11,772 nt of DNA, from positions 1 to 11,772 of the forward strand of contig CANIRI010000035.1 of NCBI GenBank assembly GCA_947469815.1, given 5' to 3'. The notes beneath the pieces are model-generated. The model saw nothing but the letters and a program-made list of their open reading frames with translations. It made no database searches and was not told where the DNA came from. Shown piece by piece: positions 1 to 8,211 of this stretch. The position numbers and the translations under genes were made by a program. The DNA is from Comamonadaceae bacterium (GTDB lineage Bacteria > Pseudomonadota > Gammaproteobacteria > Burkholderiales > Burkholderiaceae_C). Numbering within the stretch: position 1 is the stretch's first letter; each line of letters begins with the position of its first letter.

Positions 1-1
1 C

Positions 2-3000
2 AGCTTTCGCAGCAAGGTGGAGCAGTTGCTCGTAGAGCCCATCAGCCAAAGTTCGGCCAACCAGCGCGCGGGTCGTTGCGGGCGGGTGGCGGACGGTATT
101 TGCATCCGCCTGTATGAGCAAAAAGACTTTGATGGGCGCGACCGTTTTACCGACCCGGAAATCCTGCGCTCTTCGCTGGCGGGGGTGATTTTGCGGATGA
201 AGTCGCTGCGACTGGGCGCGGTGGAAGATTTCCCGTTTCTGGAGCGGCCATCTGGCCGGGCGATTGCCGACGGCTACCAGTTGCTGACCGAGTTGGGCGC
301 GGTGGACGACGCTAACGATCTCACGGCCCTGGGCCAGGAGCTGGCGCGCCTGCCGCTGGACCCGCGTGTGGGCCGCATGATTTTGGAAGCACGCAGCCGC
401 AATGCCCTCGACGAAGTGCTGGTGATCGCCTCGGCGCTCAGCGTGCAAGACGTGCGCGACCGCCCCATGGATATGCAAGCCCAGGCGGACCAGGCGCATG
501 CCAAATTCGATGATGAGAAAAGCGAGTTCAGCGGGTATCTGAAGTTGTGGAAGTGGATTGTGGATGCGCGTGGGGAAAGGAAATTGGGGTCGGATCCCGA
601 TTTCGCCAAGCGAAACTCGGGCTCTGACCCCAATTTCCGGTCTCCGCCAACACCGAGTGTTCACAAACTCAGCAACCGCCAATACGAACAGCTCCTGCGC
701 CAAAACTTCGTCAATGTGCGCCGCCTGCGCGAGTGGAAAGACATCCACAGCCAGCTCCACACCGTGGTGGCCGAGCACAAATGGCGGCTCAACACCACGC
801 CCGCTTCATACGAGCAGTTGCACCTGTCCATGCTCGCTGGCCTGTTGGGCAATGTGGGCTGCAAGGTGGAAAACGAAGGGCAGCAGGGCGAGTATTTAGG
901 CGCGCGCAGCATCAAGTTTTTTGCCCATCCGGGCGCGCACCTGGCCAAGAAGCCGGGGCGCTGGATCGTGGCGGCGGAGCTGGTGGAAACCACGCGGTTG
1001 TTCGGCCGGGGTCTTGCCCATATCGACCCGCAGTGGATTGAACAGGTGGGCGGGCATTTGCTCAAGAAGCAGTTGCTCGATCCGCATTGGGAAAAGAAGG
1101 CGGCCGAAGTGGTGGCGCTGGAGCGGGCCACGCTCTACGGCATCGTGGTGTACAGCGGGCGACGGGTGAACTACGGGCGGGTCGACCTGGCCGGTGCGCG
1201 AGAGGTGTTTATCCGCGAGGCGCTGGTGGCCGGCCAGTGGGAAAGTCCGTTGCCCTTTCTGGCGGCCAACCTGAAGCTGATCAAGCAAGTGGAAGAGCTG
1301 GAACACAAGGCGCGCCGCCAGGATGTACTGGTGGACGAGGAGCTGATTTACGCCTTTTACGACCAGCAGCTGCCCGCCGATGTGTGCAGCGGATTCAGCT
1401 GCGAGCGCTGGTACCGCGAAGAGCTGAAAAAGCAGCCGCAGCTTTTGCTGCTGACCCGCGAGGAGTTGATGCGCCACGAGGCCGCAGGCATCACCACCGC
1501 CATGTTCCCCAAGACCATCCGGCTGGGCGGGGTGGACTGCGCGGCCAGCTACCTGCATGCGCCGGGTGATGCGCTGGACGGGGTGACGGTGACCGTGCCG
1601 CTGTTTGTGCTGAACCAGGTGAACGACGAGCGGGGGGAATGGCTGGTGCCAGGCATGCTCAAAGACAAGGTGCAGGCGCTGCTCAAAACCCTGCACCAGC
1701 GGCCCCGCTCGCGCCTGGTGCCGCTGCCCGAGACGGCGGCGAAGATGGCCGCAACTCTGAGCGACGAGCGCTTTGGCGCGGGCAGTTTGGTGGACGCGGT
1801 GCTCAAGCTGGTGCGTGAGGTGACTTCGCTGGACATGGTGCGCGCAGACATCAAGGCCGACATGCTGAGTCCGCACTTTTTCATGAACTTCAAGGTGGTG
1901 GACGAGCATGGCCGCCAACTGGGTCAAAGCCGTAATCTGGGCGCGCTCAAAGCCGAGTGGGGCAAGCAGGCGCGCGGGGCCTTCCAGGCGCTGGCGTCTT
2001 TAAAGCTGGGGCAGGGCGCTGGTGCAACCGGACCTGCCGCAGTGCCAGTGCCGGACAAGCCGAAGCCAGTAGCAGGCCCGGCGCAGACCAAGGCCGCTAG
2101 TGGGAATGCCGCCCCCGCTGCCCGAGGGGCCGCGACCATCGTGGACCAGCGCTTCACCGACTGGACTTTTGGCGAGTTGCCCGAGCTGCTCGAAATCCGC
2201 AAGGGCGCGCAAACGCTGATCGGTTTTCCGGCGCTCATGGACGCAGGCGATGCGGTCACCATCGAAGTATTCGATGAGCCCGAGGCGGCGGCTGTGAAGC
2301 ACCGCGCCGGCCTGCGCCGCCTGTTCGCCTTGCAGATCAAGGACGCGCTGAAGTACCTGGAAAAGAATATTCCCGAGCTGCAAAAAATGGCGGTGTCGTA
2401 CATGCAAGTGGGGCGGGGCGAGGGCGCTGCGCAAGCCGGTGGCACGCTGGAAGAACTGCGCACGCAAATCATCGCGTTGGCGGTCGACCGCGCCTTTTTG
2501 CTCGACCCGCTGCCCACGGACGCGATTGCTTTCAAGCGCTGCCTGGAAGAAGGTCGGGGCCGGTTGACGCTGATTGCCAATGAGGTGGCGCGCCTGGGTG
2601 GCGTCATCTTGCTGGAATACGCGGCTGCGGCGCGCAAAGTCAAAGAAAGTAAGAACGCGGCAGATGCCTGCCTGGACGCGCAGCAGCAGTTGCAGCGGCT
2701 GATCCCCAAGCAGTTTTTGCTGGCTACGCCCTGGGAGCGCTTGCAGCACCTGGCCCGCTACTGCAAGGCGGTGACCCTGCGGCTGGATAAATACCGCGCT
2801 GATCCGGCGCGTGATGCGGCGCGATTGGCCGAGCTGCGCCCGCTGGAGCAGCGCTACTGGCGGTTGGTGGCCGAGCGCAAGGGCGCGGTCGACGAGCGCA
2901 TGGCCGAATTCCGCTGGTTATTGGAAGAATTGCGCGTGAGCATTTTTGCGCAAGAGCTGCGCACGCCGCAGCCGGTGAGTGTGAAGCGGCTGGAGAAGGC

Positions 3001-3019
3001 CTGGACGCAGCTGCAATAA
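2..3019 (+). CDS. hrpA: ATP-dependent RNA helicase HrpA, C-terminal part (5' end outside window)
   Basis: DEAH-box RNA helicase of the HrpA type, acting on RNA in the cytoplasm; E. coli HrpA is known for rescuing stalled ribosomes. The reading frame is open from the first bases, so the gene begins upstream. The window starts just before helicase motif VI (QRAGRCGR, residues about 17-24 in the window). It continues through the winged-helix/HA2 region (FTDPEILRSSLAGVIL, then LPLDPRVGRMILEA), an OB-fold region (REWKDIHSQL onward) and the long HrpA-specific C-terminal domain (DUF3418), ending LRVSIFAQELRTPQPVSVKRLEKAW as in E. coli. Two parts are extra relative to the E. coli protein as I recall it: a palindrome-encoded insert at nt 579-638 and an Ala/Pro-rich linker near nt 2000-2145. 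No frameshift or stop is seen. It converges with livF, stop to stop separated by 29 bases. The family call is near certain. Confidence 0.96.
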   Translation, partial: SFRSKVEQLLVEPISQSSANQRAGRCGRVADGICIRLYEQKDFDGRDRFTDPEILRSSLAGVILRMKSLRLGAVEDFPFLERPSGRAIADGYQLLTELGAVDDANDLTALGQELARLPLDPRVGRMILEARSRNALDEVLVIASALSVQDVRDRPMDMQAQADQAHAKFDDEKSEFSGYLKLWKWIVDARGERKLGSDPDFAKRNSGSDPNFRSPPTPSVHKLSNRQYEQLLRQNFVNVRRLREWKDIHSQLHTVVAEHKWRLNTTPASYEQLHLSMLAGLLGNVGCKVENEGQQGEYLGARSIKFFAHPGAHLAKKPGRWIVAAELVETTRLFGRGLAHIDPQWIEQVGGHLLKKQLLDPHWEKKAAEVVALERATLYGIVVYSGRRVNYGRVDLAGAREVFIREALVAGQWESPLPFLAANLKLIKQVEELEHKARRQDVLVDEELIYAFYDQQLPADVCSGFSCERWYREELKKQPQLLLLTREELMRHEAAGITTAMFPKTIRLGGVDCAASYLHAPGDALDGVTVTVPLFVLNQVNDERGEWLVPGMLKDKVQALLKTLHQRPRSRLVPLPETAAKMAATLSDERFGAGSLVDAVLKLVREVTSLDMVRADIKADMLSPHFFMNFKVVDEHGRQLGQSRNLGALKAEWGKQARGAFQALASLKLGQGAGATGPAAVPVPDKPKPVAGPAQTKAASGNAAPAARGAATIVDQRFTDWTFGELPELLEIRKGAQTLIGFPALMDAGDAVTIEVFDEPEAAAVKHRAGLRRLFALQIKDALKYLEKNIPELQKMAVSYMQVGRGEGAAQAGGTLEELRTQIIALAVDRAFLLDPLPTDAIAFKRCLEEGRGRLTLIANEVARLGGVILLEYAAAARKVKESKNAADACLDAQQQLQRLIPKQFLLATPWERLQHLARYCKAVTLRLDKYRADPARDAARLAELRPLEQRYWRLVAERKGAVDERMAEFRWLLEELRVSIFAQELRTPQPVSVKRLEKAWTQLQ
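579..638. repeat. 60-base palindromic element (REP/BIME-like) inserted in frame in hrpA
   Basis: The left arm 579-605 and right arm 611-638 are near-perfect reverse complements (27 against 28 bases, with three mismatches and one extra base); CCAAG in the centre leaves a three-base loop. The left arm alone (580-604) is also a quasi-palindrome once G-T pairs are allowed, so the element resembles two REP-type units facing each other. It is exactly 60 bases and keeps the hrpA frame, coding for a peptide with the twice-repeated motif GSDPDF/GSDPNF. E. coli HrpA, as I recall it, has no counterpart here. The arm core GGGGTC(G/A)GA resembles, from memory, palindromes found near RAYT (Y1) transposases in beta-proteobacteria; that link is inference. 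No target-site duplication is visible and no second copy is in the window. Confidence 0.8.
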
Positions 3020-3048
3020 GCGCTGCGGCCGGGTTCCTAGCTCGCTGT

Positions 3049-3765
3049 TTAGATCGCCAAATACTGCTGACGCAGTTCCGCGTTGTCGATCACGTCTTTC
3101 GCGGTGCCGTCGAACACGATTTCACCCATGTCCAAAATCAGCGCGCGGTCGGAGAGGTGCAGGGCGGCAATGGCGTTTTGCTCGACGATGATGGTGGTGA
3201 AGCCCAGCGTTTTGATCTCTTCCAGAATCTTCTCGATTTCACGCACGATCACCGGTGCCAGACCTTCGTAGGGCTCGTCCAGCAGCAGCAGTTTTACATC
3301 ACGCGCCAGCGCGCGGGCCACGGCCAGCATCTGCTGCTCGCCGCCGGACATGGTCACAGCCTCTTGCTTACGCCGCTCGGCCAAACGGGGGAAGTGGTCG
3401 TAAATCCGCTCAATGGACCAGCCGATAGGCTCTTCAATCTGGGCCAGTTGCAGGTTTTCTTCTACCGTCAAGCTCGGGATGATGCGCCGGTCTTCGGGTA
3501 CCAGGCCCACGCCCAGGCGGGAGGCCTGGTAGGCGCTCATGGTGTGCAGGGGCTGGCCGTCGAGCCAGATTTCACCCCGCTGCAGACGCGGCGCATCCAG
3601 GCGGGCAATGGAGCGCAGGGTCGATGTTTTGCCCGCACCGTTACGTCCCAGCAGGGCAACGATTTCACCCTTTTGGATTTGAAAGCCCACGCCTTGCACG
3701 ATATAGCTTTCGCCATAGTAGGAGTGCATGTTGCTGCATGAGAAATAAGCGTTGGGTGCGGTCAC
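3049..3765 (-). CDS. livF: ABC transporter ATP-binding protein, LivF family
   Basis: Second ATPase of a HAAT (branched-chain amino acid type) importer, on the cytoplasmic face of the membrane. In the 238-residue protein the Walker A motif GRNGAGKT is at residues 40-47, the signature MSGGEQQ at 139-145 (M replaces the usual L), and Walker B LLLLDEP at 159-165, followed by YEGLAP. The segment VPEDRRIIPSLTVEENL lies where LivF proteins have VPEGR..F..LTVEENL. The H-loop sits in IIVEQNA, with Q in the usual His place, as is normal for LivF. The GTG start overlaps the livG stop by four bases (GTGA) and is supported by GGAGGAG seven bases upstream (3773-3779). It is the last gene of the transporter operon. 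The DEPYEGLAP wording is also reminiscent of UrtE-type ATPases, so the substrate is open. Confidence 0.93.
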   Translation of the reverse strand: MTAPNAYFSCSNMHSYYGESYIVQGVGFQIQKGEIVALLGRNGAGKTSTLRSIARLDAPRLQRGEIWLDGQPLHTMSAYQASRLGVGLVPEDRRIIPSLTVEENLQLAQIEEPIGWSIERIYDHFPRLAERRKQEAVTMSGGEQQMLAVARALARDVKLLLLDEPYEGLAPVIVREIEKILEEIKTLGFTTIIVEQNAIAALHLSDRALILDMGEIVFDGTAKDVIDNAELRQQYLAI

Positions 3766-4517
3766 AGATGCGCTCCTCCGAGGTAGGCTTCTTGCACGCG
3801 CGGGTCGGTCTTGATGGCGTCGGGTGCGCCTTCGGCAATGATGGCGCCTTGGGCCATCACGCTGATTTTCTCGGCCAGTGAGAAGACCACATGCATATCG
3901 TGCTCAATGATGATTTTGGTGACTTTGCCGTCGCCCAGGCGTTGCAGCAGGTCGATGGTGCTGTTGGTGTCGGCGCGCGACATACCCGCAGTGGGTTCGT
4001 CCAGCAGCAGTAGCTTGGGTTCCTGGGCCAGGCACATGGCCAGCTCCAGACGCCGCTTGTCACCGCGTGACAGGCTGTTGGCAATCATGTTGCGCTTGCC
4101 GTAGAGGCCTACGTCTTCGAGCATGTGTTTGGCCGCTTCGTGCACCGAGGCCTGCTCGGCTGCGTGCGACCAGCCATTGAGCTGGAATTCACCGTCGCGG
4201 TGCGAAAAAGCCGGAATCAGCACGTTGTCCAGCAGGCTCAATTCACCGAAAATTTCGGGCGTCTGGAACACGCGCACCACACCGGCCTGGTTGATCTGAT
4301 GCGGTTGCAATCCGATCAACGAGATGCCATCGAAAACCACACTGCCTGCGTCGGGAATCAATCGGCCCACAAAGGCATTGAGCAGGGTGGATTTGCCAGC
4401 ACCGTTGGGACCGATGATGGCGTGTACGGTGCCAAACTCGACCGTGAGGTTGACGTCGTTCAGCGCTTTGAGGCCGCCGAAGCTTTTCTTCAGACCAGAG
4501 ACTTCAAGTGCAGCCAT
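3762..4517 (-). CDS. livG: ABC transporter ATP-binding protein, LivG family
   Basis: First ATPase of the HAAT importer; pairs with LivF to power the LivH-LivM channel. In the 251-residue protein the Walker A motif GPNGAGKS is at 36-43, the Q-loop Gln at 85 (RVFQTPEIFGELSLLDNV), Walker B KLLLLDEP at 168-175 with catalytic E174, and the H-loop His at 206 (IIIEHDMHVV). The ABC signature is LSRGDKRR (149-156) rather than LSGGQ; LivG/UrtD proteins commonly depart from LSGGQ here, so this need not mean inactivity. The ATG overlaps the livM stop by one base (TGATG) and has AGGAG seven bases upstream (4525-4529), indicating translational coupling. Length and C terminus (ending VQEAYLGG) are typical of LivG. 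Confidence 0.93.
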   Translation of the reverse strand: MAALEVSGLKKSFGGLKALNDVNLTVEFGTVHAIIGPNGAGKSTLLNAFVGRLIPDAGSVVFDGISLIGLQPHQINQAGVVRVFQTPEIFGELSLLDNVLIPAFSHRDGEFQLNGWSHAAEQASVHEAAKHMLEDVGLYGKRNMIANSLSRGDKRRLELAMCLAQEPKLLLLDEPTAGMSRADTNSTIDLLQRLGDGKVTKIIIEHDMHVVFSLAEKISVMAQGAIIAEGAPDAIKTDPRVQEAYLGGAHL

Positions 4518-5653
4518 CAGTGCGCTCCTGGGGTCGCGTCAGCGCCAGCGTGTGCGGGTGCCGGAAACAGGCGGCGTTGCAGACTGTTAATACCCTGCAT
4601 CAAACCACCGGGGACAAAAATAATCAGCACCAAAAAGAGCACGCCCAGGGTCAATTCCCAGCCTTCGCCTACAAACAGGCTGACAACTTTGATGACGGGG
4701 TGTTCAATGACATCGGGCAGGAAGCCGAAGACGCTTTGCAAGATCTGCTCGTTGAAGGACGAGAAAATGTTTTCCAAATATTTGATGACGCCCGCGCCGA
4801 GCACCGGGCCCAGCAAGGTACCCACGCCACCGAGGATGGTCATCAGCACCACTTCGCCCGAGGCTGACCAATGCATGCGGTCAGGCCCGGCCAGCGGGTC
4901 GGTCACCGCCAGCAAAGCACCCGCCAGACCGGCGTAGCAGCCGCTGATCACAAAGGCGGTCAGTGCGTAGGAGCGCGTGTTGATGCCGGTGTATTTCAAG
5001 CGGTTCTGGTTGGACTTGACGGCCTTGAGCATCAGACCGAAAGGCGAGCGCGTGATGCGGATGGAGATGTAAAAGCTGAGAATCAGCAAGACGGCACAGA
5101 AATAAAAACCGCTGAAGCCCACCATGGAGAAGCCGAAAAAGTTGGTAGATGGAAGTCCATCGCCCACCACGATCCCGAAATACCTGTCCAAGCTTCTCGA
5201 ATCATCTTTGGCCAATTGCAAGCCGGTCTCGCCATTGGTCAGCGGCGTCAACACCGAATAGGCCAGGTTGTAGGCCATTTGGGCGAAGGCCAGCGTCAGG
5301 ATGGAGAAGTAAATACCGGAGCGTCGCAAGCTGATGTAGCCGATCATCAAAGCGAAAAGCGCTGTCAGTGCCACGCTCAGGATGATGGCGGGCACCACGT
5401 TCATGGTCAGCAGTTTGAAGCTCCAGACCGCAGTGTAGGACCCCAGGCCTAAGAAGGCTGCGTGTCCGAAAGACAGGTAGCCCGTCAGACCGAAAAGAAT
5501 GTTGTAGCCAATGGCGAAGATGCCGAAGATGCAAAACTTTTGCAGCAGATCGGGGTAGCCCGCGCCAAAGGGTTTGAGCAATACGGGACCGGCCAGCACC
5601 ACAAGGGCAAAGCCCAGCAGCATCCAGCGGTCTTGTTTGGCCAGTGTGTTCAT
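4517..5653 (-). CDS. livM: branched-chain amino acid-type ABC transporter permease, LivM family
   Basis: Inner-membrane permease subunit that forms the channel with LivH. The 378-residue protein is strongly hydrophobic with many predicted transmembrane helices. It carries the LivM hallmark [25 protein letters not shown] near the N terminus and [13 protein letters not shown] near the C terminus. The last residues ([17 protein letters not shown]) form a short Ala/Pro-rich tail of no known role. Three start codons stand in a row (TTG 5659, ATG 5656, ATG 5653). I chose 5653 because GGAGG (5661-5665) then lies at the favoured distance of seven bases; 5656 is the alternative. The Shine-Dalgarno sits inside the end of livH, so translation is coupled. 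Confidence 0.92.
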   Translation of the reverse strand: MNTLAKQDRWMLLGFALVVLAGPVLLKPFGAGYPDLLQKFCIFGIFAIGYNILFGLTGYLSFGHAAFLGLGSYTAVWSFKLLTMNVVPAIILSVALTALFALMIGYISLRRSGIYFSILTLAFAQMAYNLAYSVLTPLTNGETGLQLAKDDSRSLDRYFGIVVGDGLPSTNFFGFSMVGFSGFYFCAVLLILSFYISIRITRSPFGLMLKAVKSNQNRLKYTGINTRSYALTAFVISGCYAGLAGALLAVTDPLAGPDRMHWSASGEVVLMTILGGVGTLLGPVLGAGVIKYLENIFSSFNEQILQSVFGFLPDVIEHPVIKVVSLFVGEGWELTLGVLFLVLIIFVPGGLMQGINSLQRRLFPAPAHAGADATPGAH

Positions 5654-5655
5654 CA

Positions 5656-6672
5656 TCAATCCTCCATCACGCCTTTGCGGCCCAGTAAGCCACGCGGGCG
5701 CGTCAGTAGAATCACCACCGCCACCAGGTACACAATGACCTGGTCAATGCCGGGGATGAGCTGTTTGATCTCGTTCATGGACGCGAAGGATTGCAAGATG
5801 CCCAGCAAGAATCCGGAAGCCACCGCACCGGGCAGCGAGCCCATGCCGCCGACCACCACCACCACAAAGGACAAGACCAAAAAGTCCATTCCGATGCGGT
5901 AGTTGGGCGACACGATAGGGGTATACATCGCGCCTGCAATACCGGCTACCACCACGGCAATGCCGAAGACGATGGTGAAGCGCCGCTCGATATGGATGCC
6001 CAGAAGGCCCACTGTTTCGCGGTCTCGCATACCGGCGCGCACGACCATACCGAAGGTGGTGAATTGCAAGAAGGCAAACACCATCGCGATCACGCCCATG
6101 GAGAAGCAGAAATACACCAGACGCCACCAGGGGTAGCTGACGGTGGGTCCTAAGCCCAGCCACTCGCCAATGTTGGCGCTGCCGGTCAGCATCTCCGGTG
6201 CAGGCACTGGAATCGGCGTGGCACCAAAGAAGCTTTTGATCAGCTCTTGCAGCACGATGGCCAAACCGAAGGTCACCAAAATCTGGTCCGCGTGGGTGCG
6301 GTGGTAGAAGTGGCGGATCAGACCGCGTTCCATCAAGACGCCTAGCGCCAACATCAGCGGTATGGCCAGCAGAATCGAAAGCGGGACCGCAAAGCTGATG
6401 ATTTCCAGGCCGAGGTCGCCCCACCAGACTTGCAGGTAGGGCACATCCACCATCATCTCCAGCCCAGGGATGCTCTCGTCTTTGACCTGGGTGGATAGCT
6501 TGAGCAGCATCTGCACCGTGACCGCGCAAAAGCCGCCGATCATGAACAATGCGCCATGGGCGAAATTGACCACGCCCAGCGTTCCGAAAATCAGTGTGAG
6601 CCCCAAGGCAATCAGCGCATACGCGCTGCCCTTGTCAAGGCCGTTGAGTAGTTGGAGAAAAATAGCGTCCAT
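5656..6672 (-). CDS. livH: branched-chain amino acid-type ABC transporter permease, LivH family
   Basis: Inner-membrane permease partner of LivM, 338 residues. It shows the LivH hallmark near the N terminus ([20 protein letters not shown], then [18 protein letters not shown]) and, late in the protein, [21 protein letters not shown], ending with the positively charged [12 protein letters not shown]. Multiple hydrophobic helices are evident. The frame is open up to a TTG at 6708, but I place the start at ATG 6672: the conserved LivH N terminus begins there, the 12 residues before it are not hydrophobic or conserved, TTG 6708 has no Shine-Dalgarno, and AGGCGAG lies just ahead of 6672. The gene follows a terminator-like hairpin downstream of the binding-protein gene, so part of its expression probably depends on read-through. 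Confidence 0.92.
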   Translation of the reverse strand: MDAIFLQLLNGLDKGSAYALIALGLTLIFGTLGVVNFAHGALFMIGGFCAVTVQMLLKLSTQVKDESIPGLEMMVDVPYLQVWWGDLGLEIISFAVPLSILLAIPLMLALGVLMERGLIRHFYHRTHADQILVTFGLAIVLQELIKSFFGATPIPVPAPEMLTGSANIGEWLGLGPTVSYPWWRLVYFCFSMGVIAMVFAFLQFTTFGMVVRAGMRDRETVGLLGIHIERRFTIVFGIAVVVAGIAGAMYTPIVSPNYRIGMDFLVLSFVVVVVGGMGSLPGAVASGFLLGILQSFASMNEIKQLIPGIDQVIVYLVAVVILLTRPRGLLGRKGVMED

Positions 6673-6710
6673 GGGCTCGCCTATCCGCAGCAATTGCCAC
6701 AGCGACAATC

Positions 6711-6755
6711 AAAAAAAGAATCGGGTTCCGTAATTTTGCAATTACCTGGAACCCG
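6711..6755 (-). terminator. Intrinsic terminator or attenuator between the binding-protein gene and livH
   Basis: On the minus strand a stem of 8 bp (positions 6722-6729 with 6748-6755) continues, after a two-base bulge, as 6 bp (6730-6735 with 6740-6745) around a four-base loop. It is followed within five bases by seven T (6717 down to 6711). This is the form of a Rho-independent terminator. It stands 57 bases after the stop of the binding-protein gene and 38 bases before livH, in the same direction, so it most likely terminates a share of transcripts and lowers permease and ATPase output relative to the binding protein. Confidence 0.7.
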
Positions 6756-6774
6756 CAGGGTACCACTGCGCATC

Positions 6775-6799
6775 CGGGGACTTGTCGACCAAGTCCCCG
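6775..6799 (-). repeat. Perfect 10-bp hairpin in the 3' untranslated region of the binding-protein gene
   Basis: The arms 6775-6784 and 6790-6799 are perfectly complementary, with five bases between them (TCGAC on the plus strand). The hairpin begins 12 bases after the TAA of the binding-protein gene on the minus strand. No T tract follows, so it is not a terminator itself. A GC-rich hairpin here could block 3' exonucleases and stabilise the upstream mRNA. A smaller inverted repeat (CGCAG/CTGCG, 6754-6770) lies between it and the terminator. Confidence 0.6.
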
Positions 6800-6811
6800 A
6801 ACCAGTTGGAA

Positions 6812-8152
6812 TTAAACGACCGCGACCTTGTAGGGTCCCAACTCGCCGCCGAAGATCTCGGGCTTGTATTCCACCTGGGCGCGAGGAACGATCTGGTGGA
6901 TGTCCATCAGGTCCCACTTGCCAGCTGGCTTTTCCTTGCCGCGCACAACCAGCACGTCTTTGAAACACTGGTGGTCAGCAGCACGGTATTCGGTCGGGCC
7001 GTTGCCCATGCCGTCGAACTTGAAGCCCTCCAGTGCCTTGATCACTTGCTCAGGGTTGAAGGTGCCGGCAGTTTCGCAGGCATTGGCGTACAGCATAGTC
7101 TGCACGTAGGCGGTGTGCGCTGCCTGTGAGGGCGGCTCTTTGTACGCGGCAACAAAGGACTTGGTGAAGTTCTTGGAGCCCTCGTCTTTCAAGTCCCAGT
7201 CCCAGTTAGAGGTACCGAAAATCCCCTTGATCGCAGAGCCAGCGCCTTGGGCCATCAGCTCCGAGAACAAAGGCACCACCACTTCAAAGCGCTTGCCATT
7301 GGCCATCTTGTCACGCAAACCAAACTGCACAGCCTGGGTCAGCGAGTTGATCATGTCCTTGCCGTAGTGGTTCAAGATCAGAACGTCAGCACCGGAATTG
7401 AGAACCGGTGTGATGTACTGCGAGAAGTCAGCCGAGCCCAGGGGCGTACGGACCGCGTTAGCGGTTTTCCAGCCCAGTGCCTCGGTCGAGCTTTTCATGG
7501 ACTCTTCCTGGGTCCAGCCCCAGGTGTAGTCGGCGGTCAGGTGGTAAGCCACACGCTCTTTGCCGTACTCTTTGCCCAGAACCGGGCCGAGTGCCTTGCC
7601 GGACATGTACGCGTTGAAGAAATGGCGGAAGCCGTAGCGGCGCTTGTCTTTGCCAGTGGTGTCGTTGGAGTGCGTCAGGCAGCTCATGAAAATCACACCC
7701 ATTTCCTGCGCCAGGGATTGCATAGCAATCGCTTCGCCGGAGGAGGAGCCACCGGTACACATGATGGCACCGTCTTTTTCCATCATGCGCTTGGCAACAC
7801 CGCGTGCCACGTCCGTTTTGGTCTGGGTATCACCCTGCACAAAGACCACTTTCTTGCCCAGAATACCGTTGCCTTTGAGGGCCAGGGGTTTCATGGTCTT
7901 GAGCATGCCGCCATCGCCTTCACCATTCAGGTGCTTGATGGCCAGCTCATAAGCGCGCAATTCGTCTTTGCCCTCATCAGCGTAGGCACCTGTCAAAGGC
8001 AGGGTCAGGCCGATGGTGACGGTCTTGCTGTCACCCGGATCGTTACGGAATGTCGCAGCAGACGCGTTCTTCATGTAGAAAGCCGGCGCGCTGGCGCTGG
8101 CCATCATGCCGGTGATGGATTTGAGGGCGGTACGGCGAGTCGATTGGGTCAT
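6812..8152 (-). CDS. ABC transporter periplasmic substrate-binding protein (HAAT/LivK-type), probable Tat signal
   Basis: Periplasmic solute receptor (Peripla_BP_6 type) for the LivHMGF complex encoded downstream, 446 residues, longer than E. coli LivK (about 370). The N terminus has a twin-arginine motif (TRRTALKS, residues 5-12), a modest hydrophobic stretch and a likely cleavage after NASA near residue 32, so Tat export is plausible; Sec cannot be excluded. The mature part starts TVTIGLTLPLTGAYADEGKDELRAYELA, typical of the family, followed by CTGGSSSGEA in the ligand-binding region and RTPLGSADFSQYITPVLNSGADVLIL in the second lobe. The ATG has AGGAA five bases upstream. The gene has its own promoter and is followed by hairpins. 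The ligand cannot be read from sequence: branched-chain amino acids, amides, urea or aromatic acids are all possible in this family. Confidence 0.9.
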   Translation of the reverse strand: MTQSTRRTALKSITGMMASASAPAFYMKNASAATFRNDPGDSKTVTIGLTLPLTGAYADEGKDELRAYELAIKHLNGEGDGGMLKTMKPLALKGNGILGKKVVFVQGDTQTKTDVARGVAKRMMEKDGAIMCTGGSSSGEAIAMQSLAQEMGVIFMSCLTHSNDTTGKDKRRYGFRHFFNAYMSGKALGPVLGKEYGKERVAYHLTADYTWGWTQEESMKSSTEALGWKTANAVRTPLGSADFSQYITPVLNSGADVLILNHYGKDMINSLTQAVQFGLRDKMANGKRFEVVVPLFSELMAQGAGSAIKGIFGTSNWDWDLKDEGSKNFTKSFVAAYKEPPSQAAHTAYVQTMLYANACETAGTFNPEQVIKALEGFKFDGMGNGPTEYRAADHQCFKDVLVVRGKEKPAGKWDLMDIHQIVPRAQVEYKPEIFGGELGPYKVAVV

Positions 8153-8211
8153 TCGGGTTCCTGTTTACTTGGGCTGAGGTTTAGACAAAAAGTGTCCAGC
8201 GAAGACGAGAG

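Noticed and set aside
896..1927. 343-codon open frame on the minus strand opposite hrpA
   Set aside because: His/Gln-rich shadow of conserved hrpA codons; no family resemblance.
3006..3027. Hairpin CGCAGC/GCTGCG around the hrpA stop as a terminator
   Set aside because: Only 6 bp with a 10-base loop and no T tract on either strand; not enough to call termination between hrpA and livF.
6673..6708. Upstream TTG start for livH
   Set aside because: No Shine-Dalgarno, directly after the terminator T tract, and the 12 added residues are not part of the LivH pattern.
3049..8152. Urea transporter (Urt) identity for the ABC operon
   Set aside because: Some ATPase wording (DEPYEGLAP) recalls UrtE, but the receptor does not read like UrtA and no urease genes are present, so only the HAAT family is supported.
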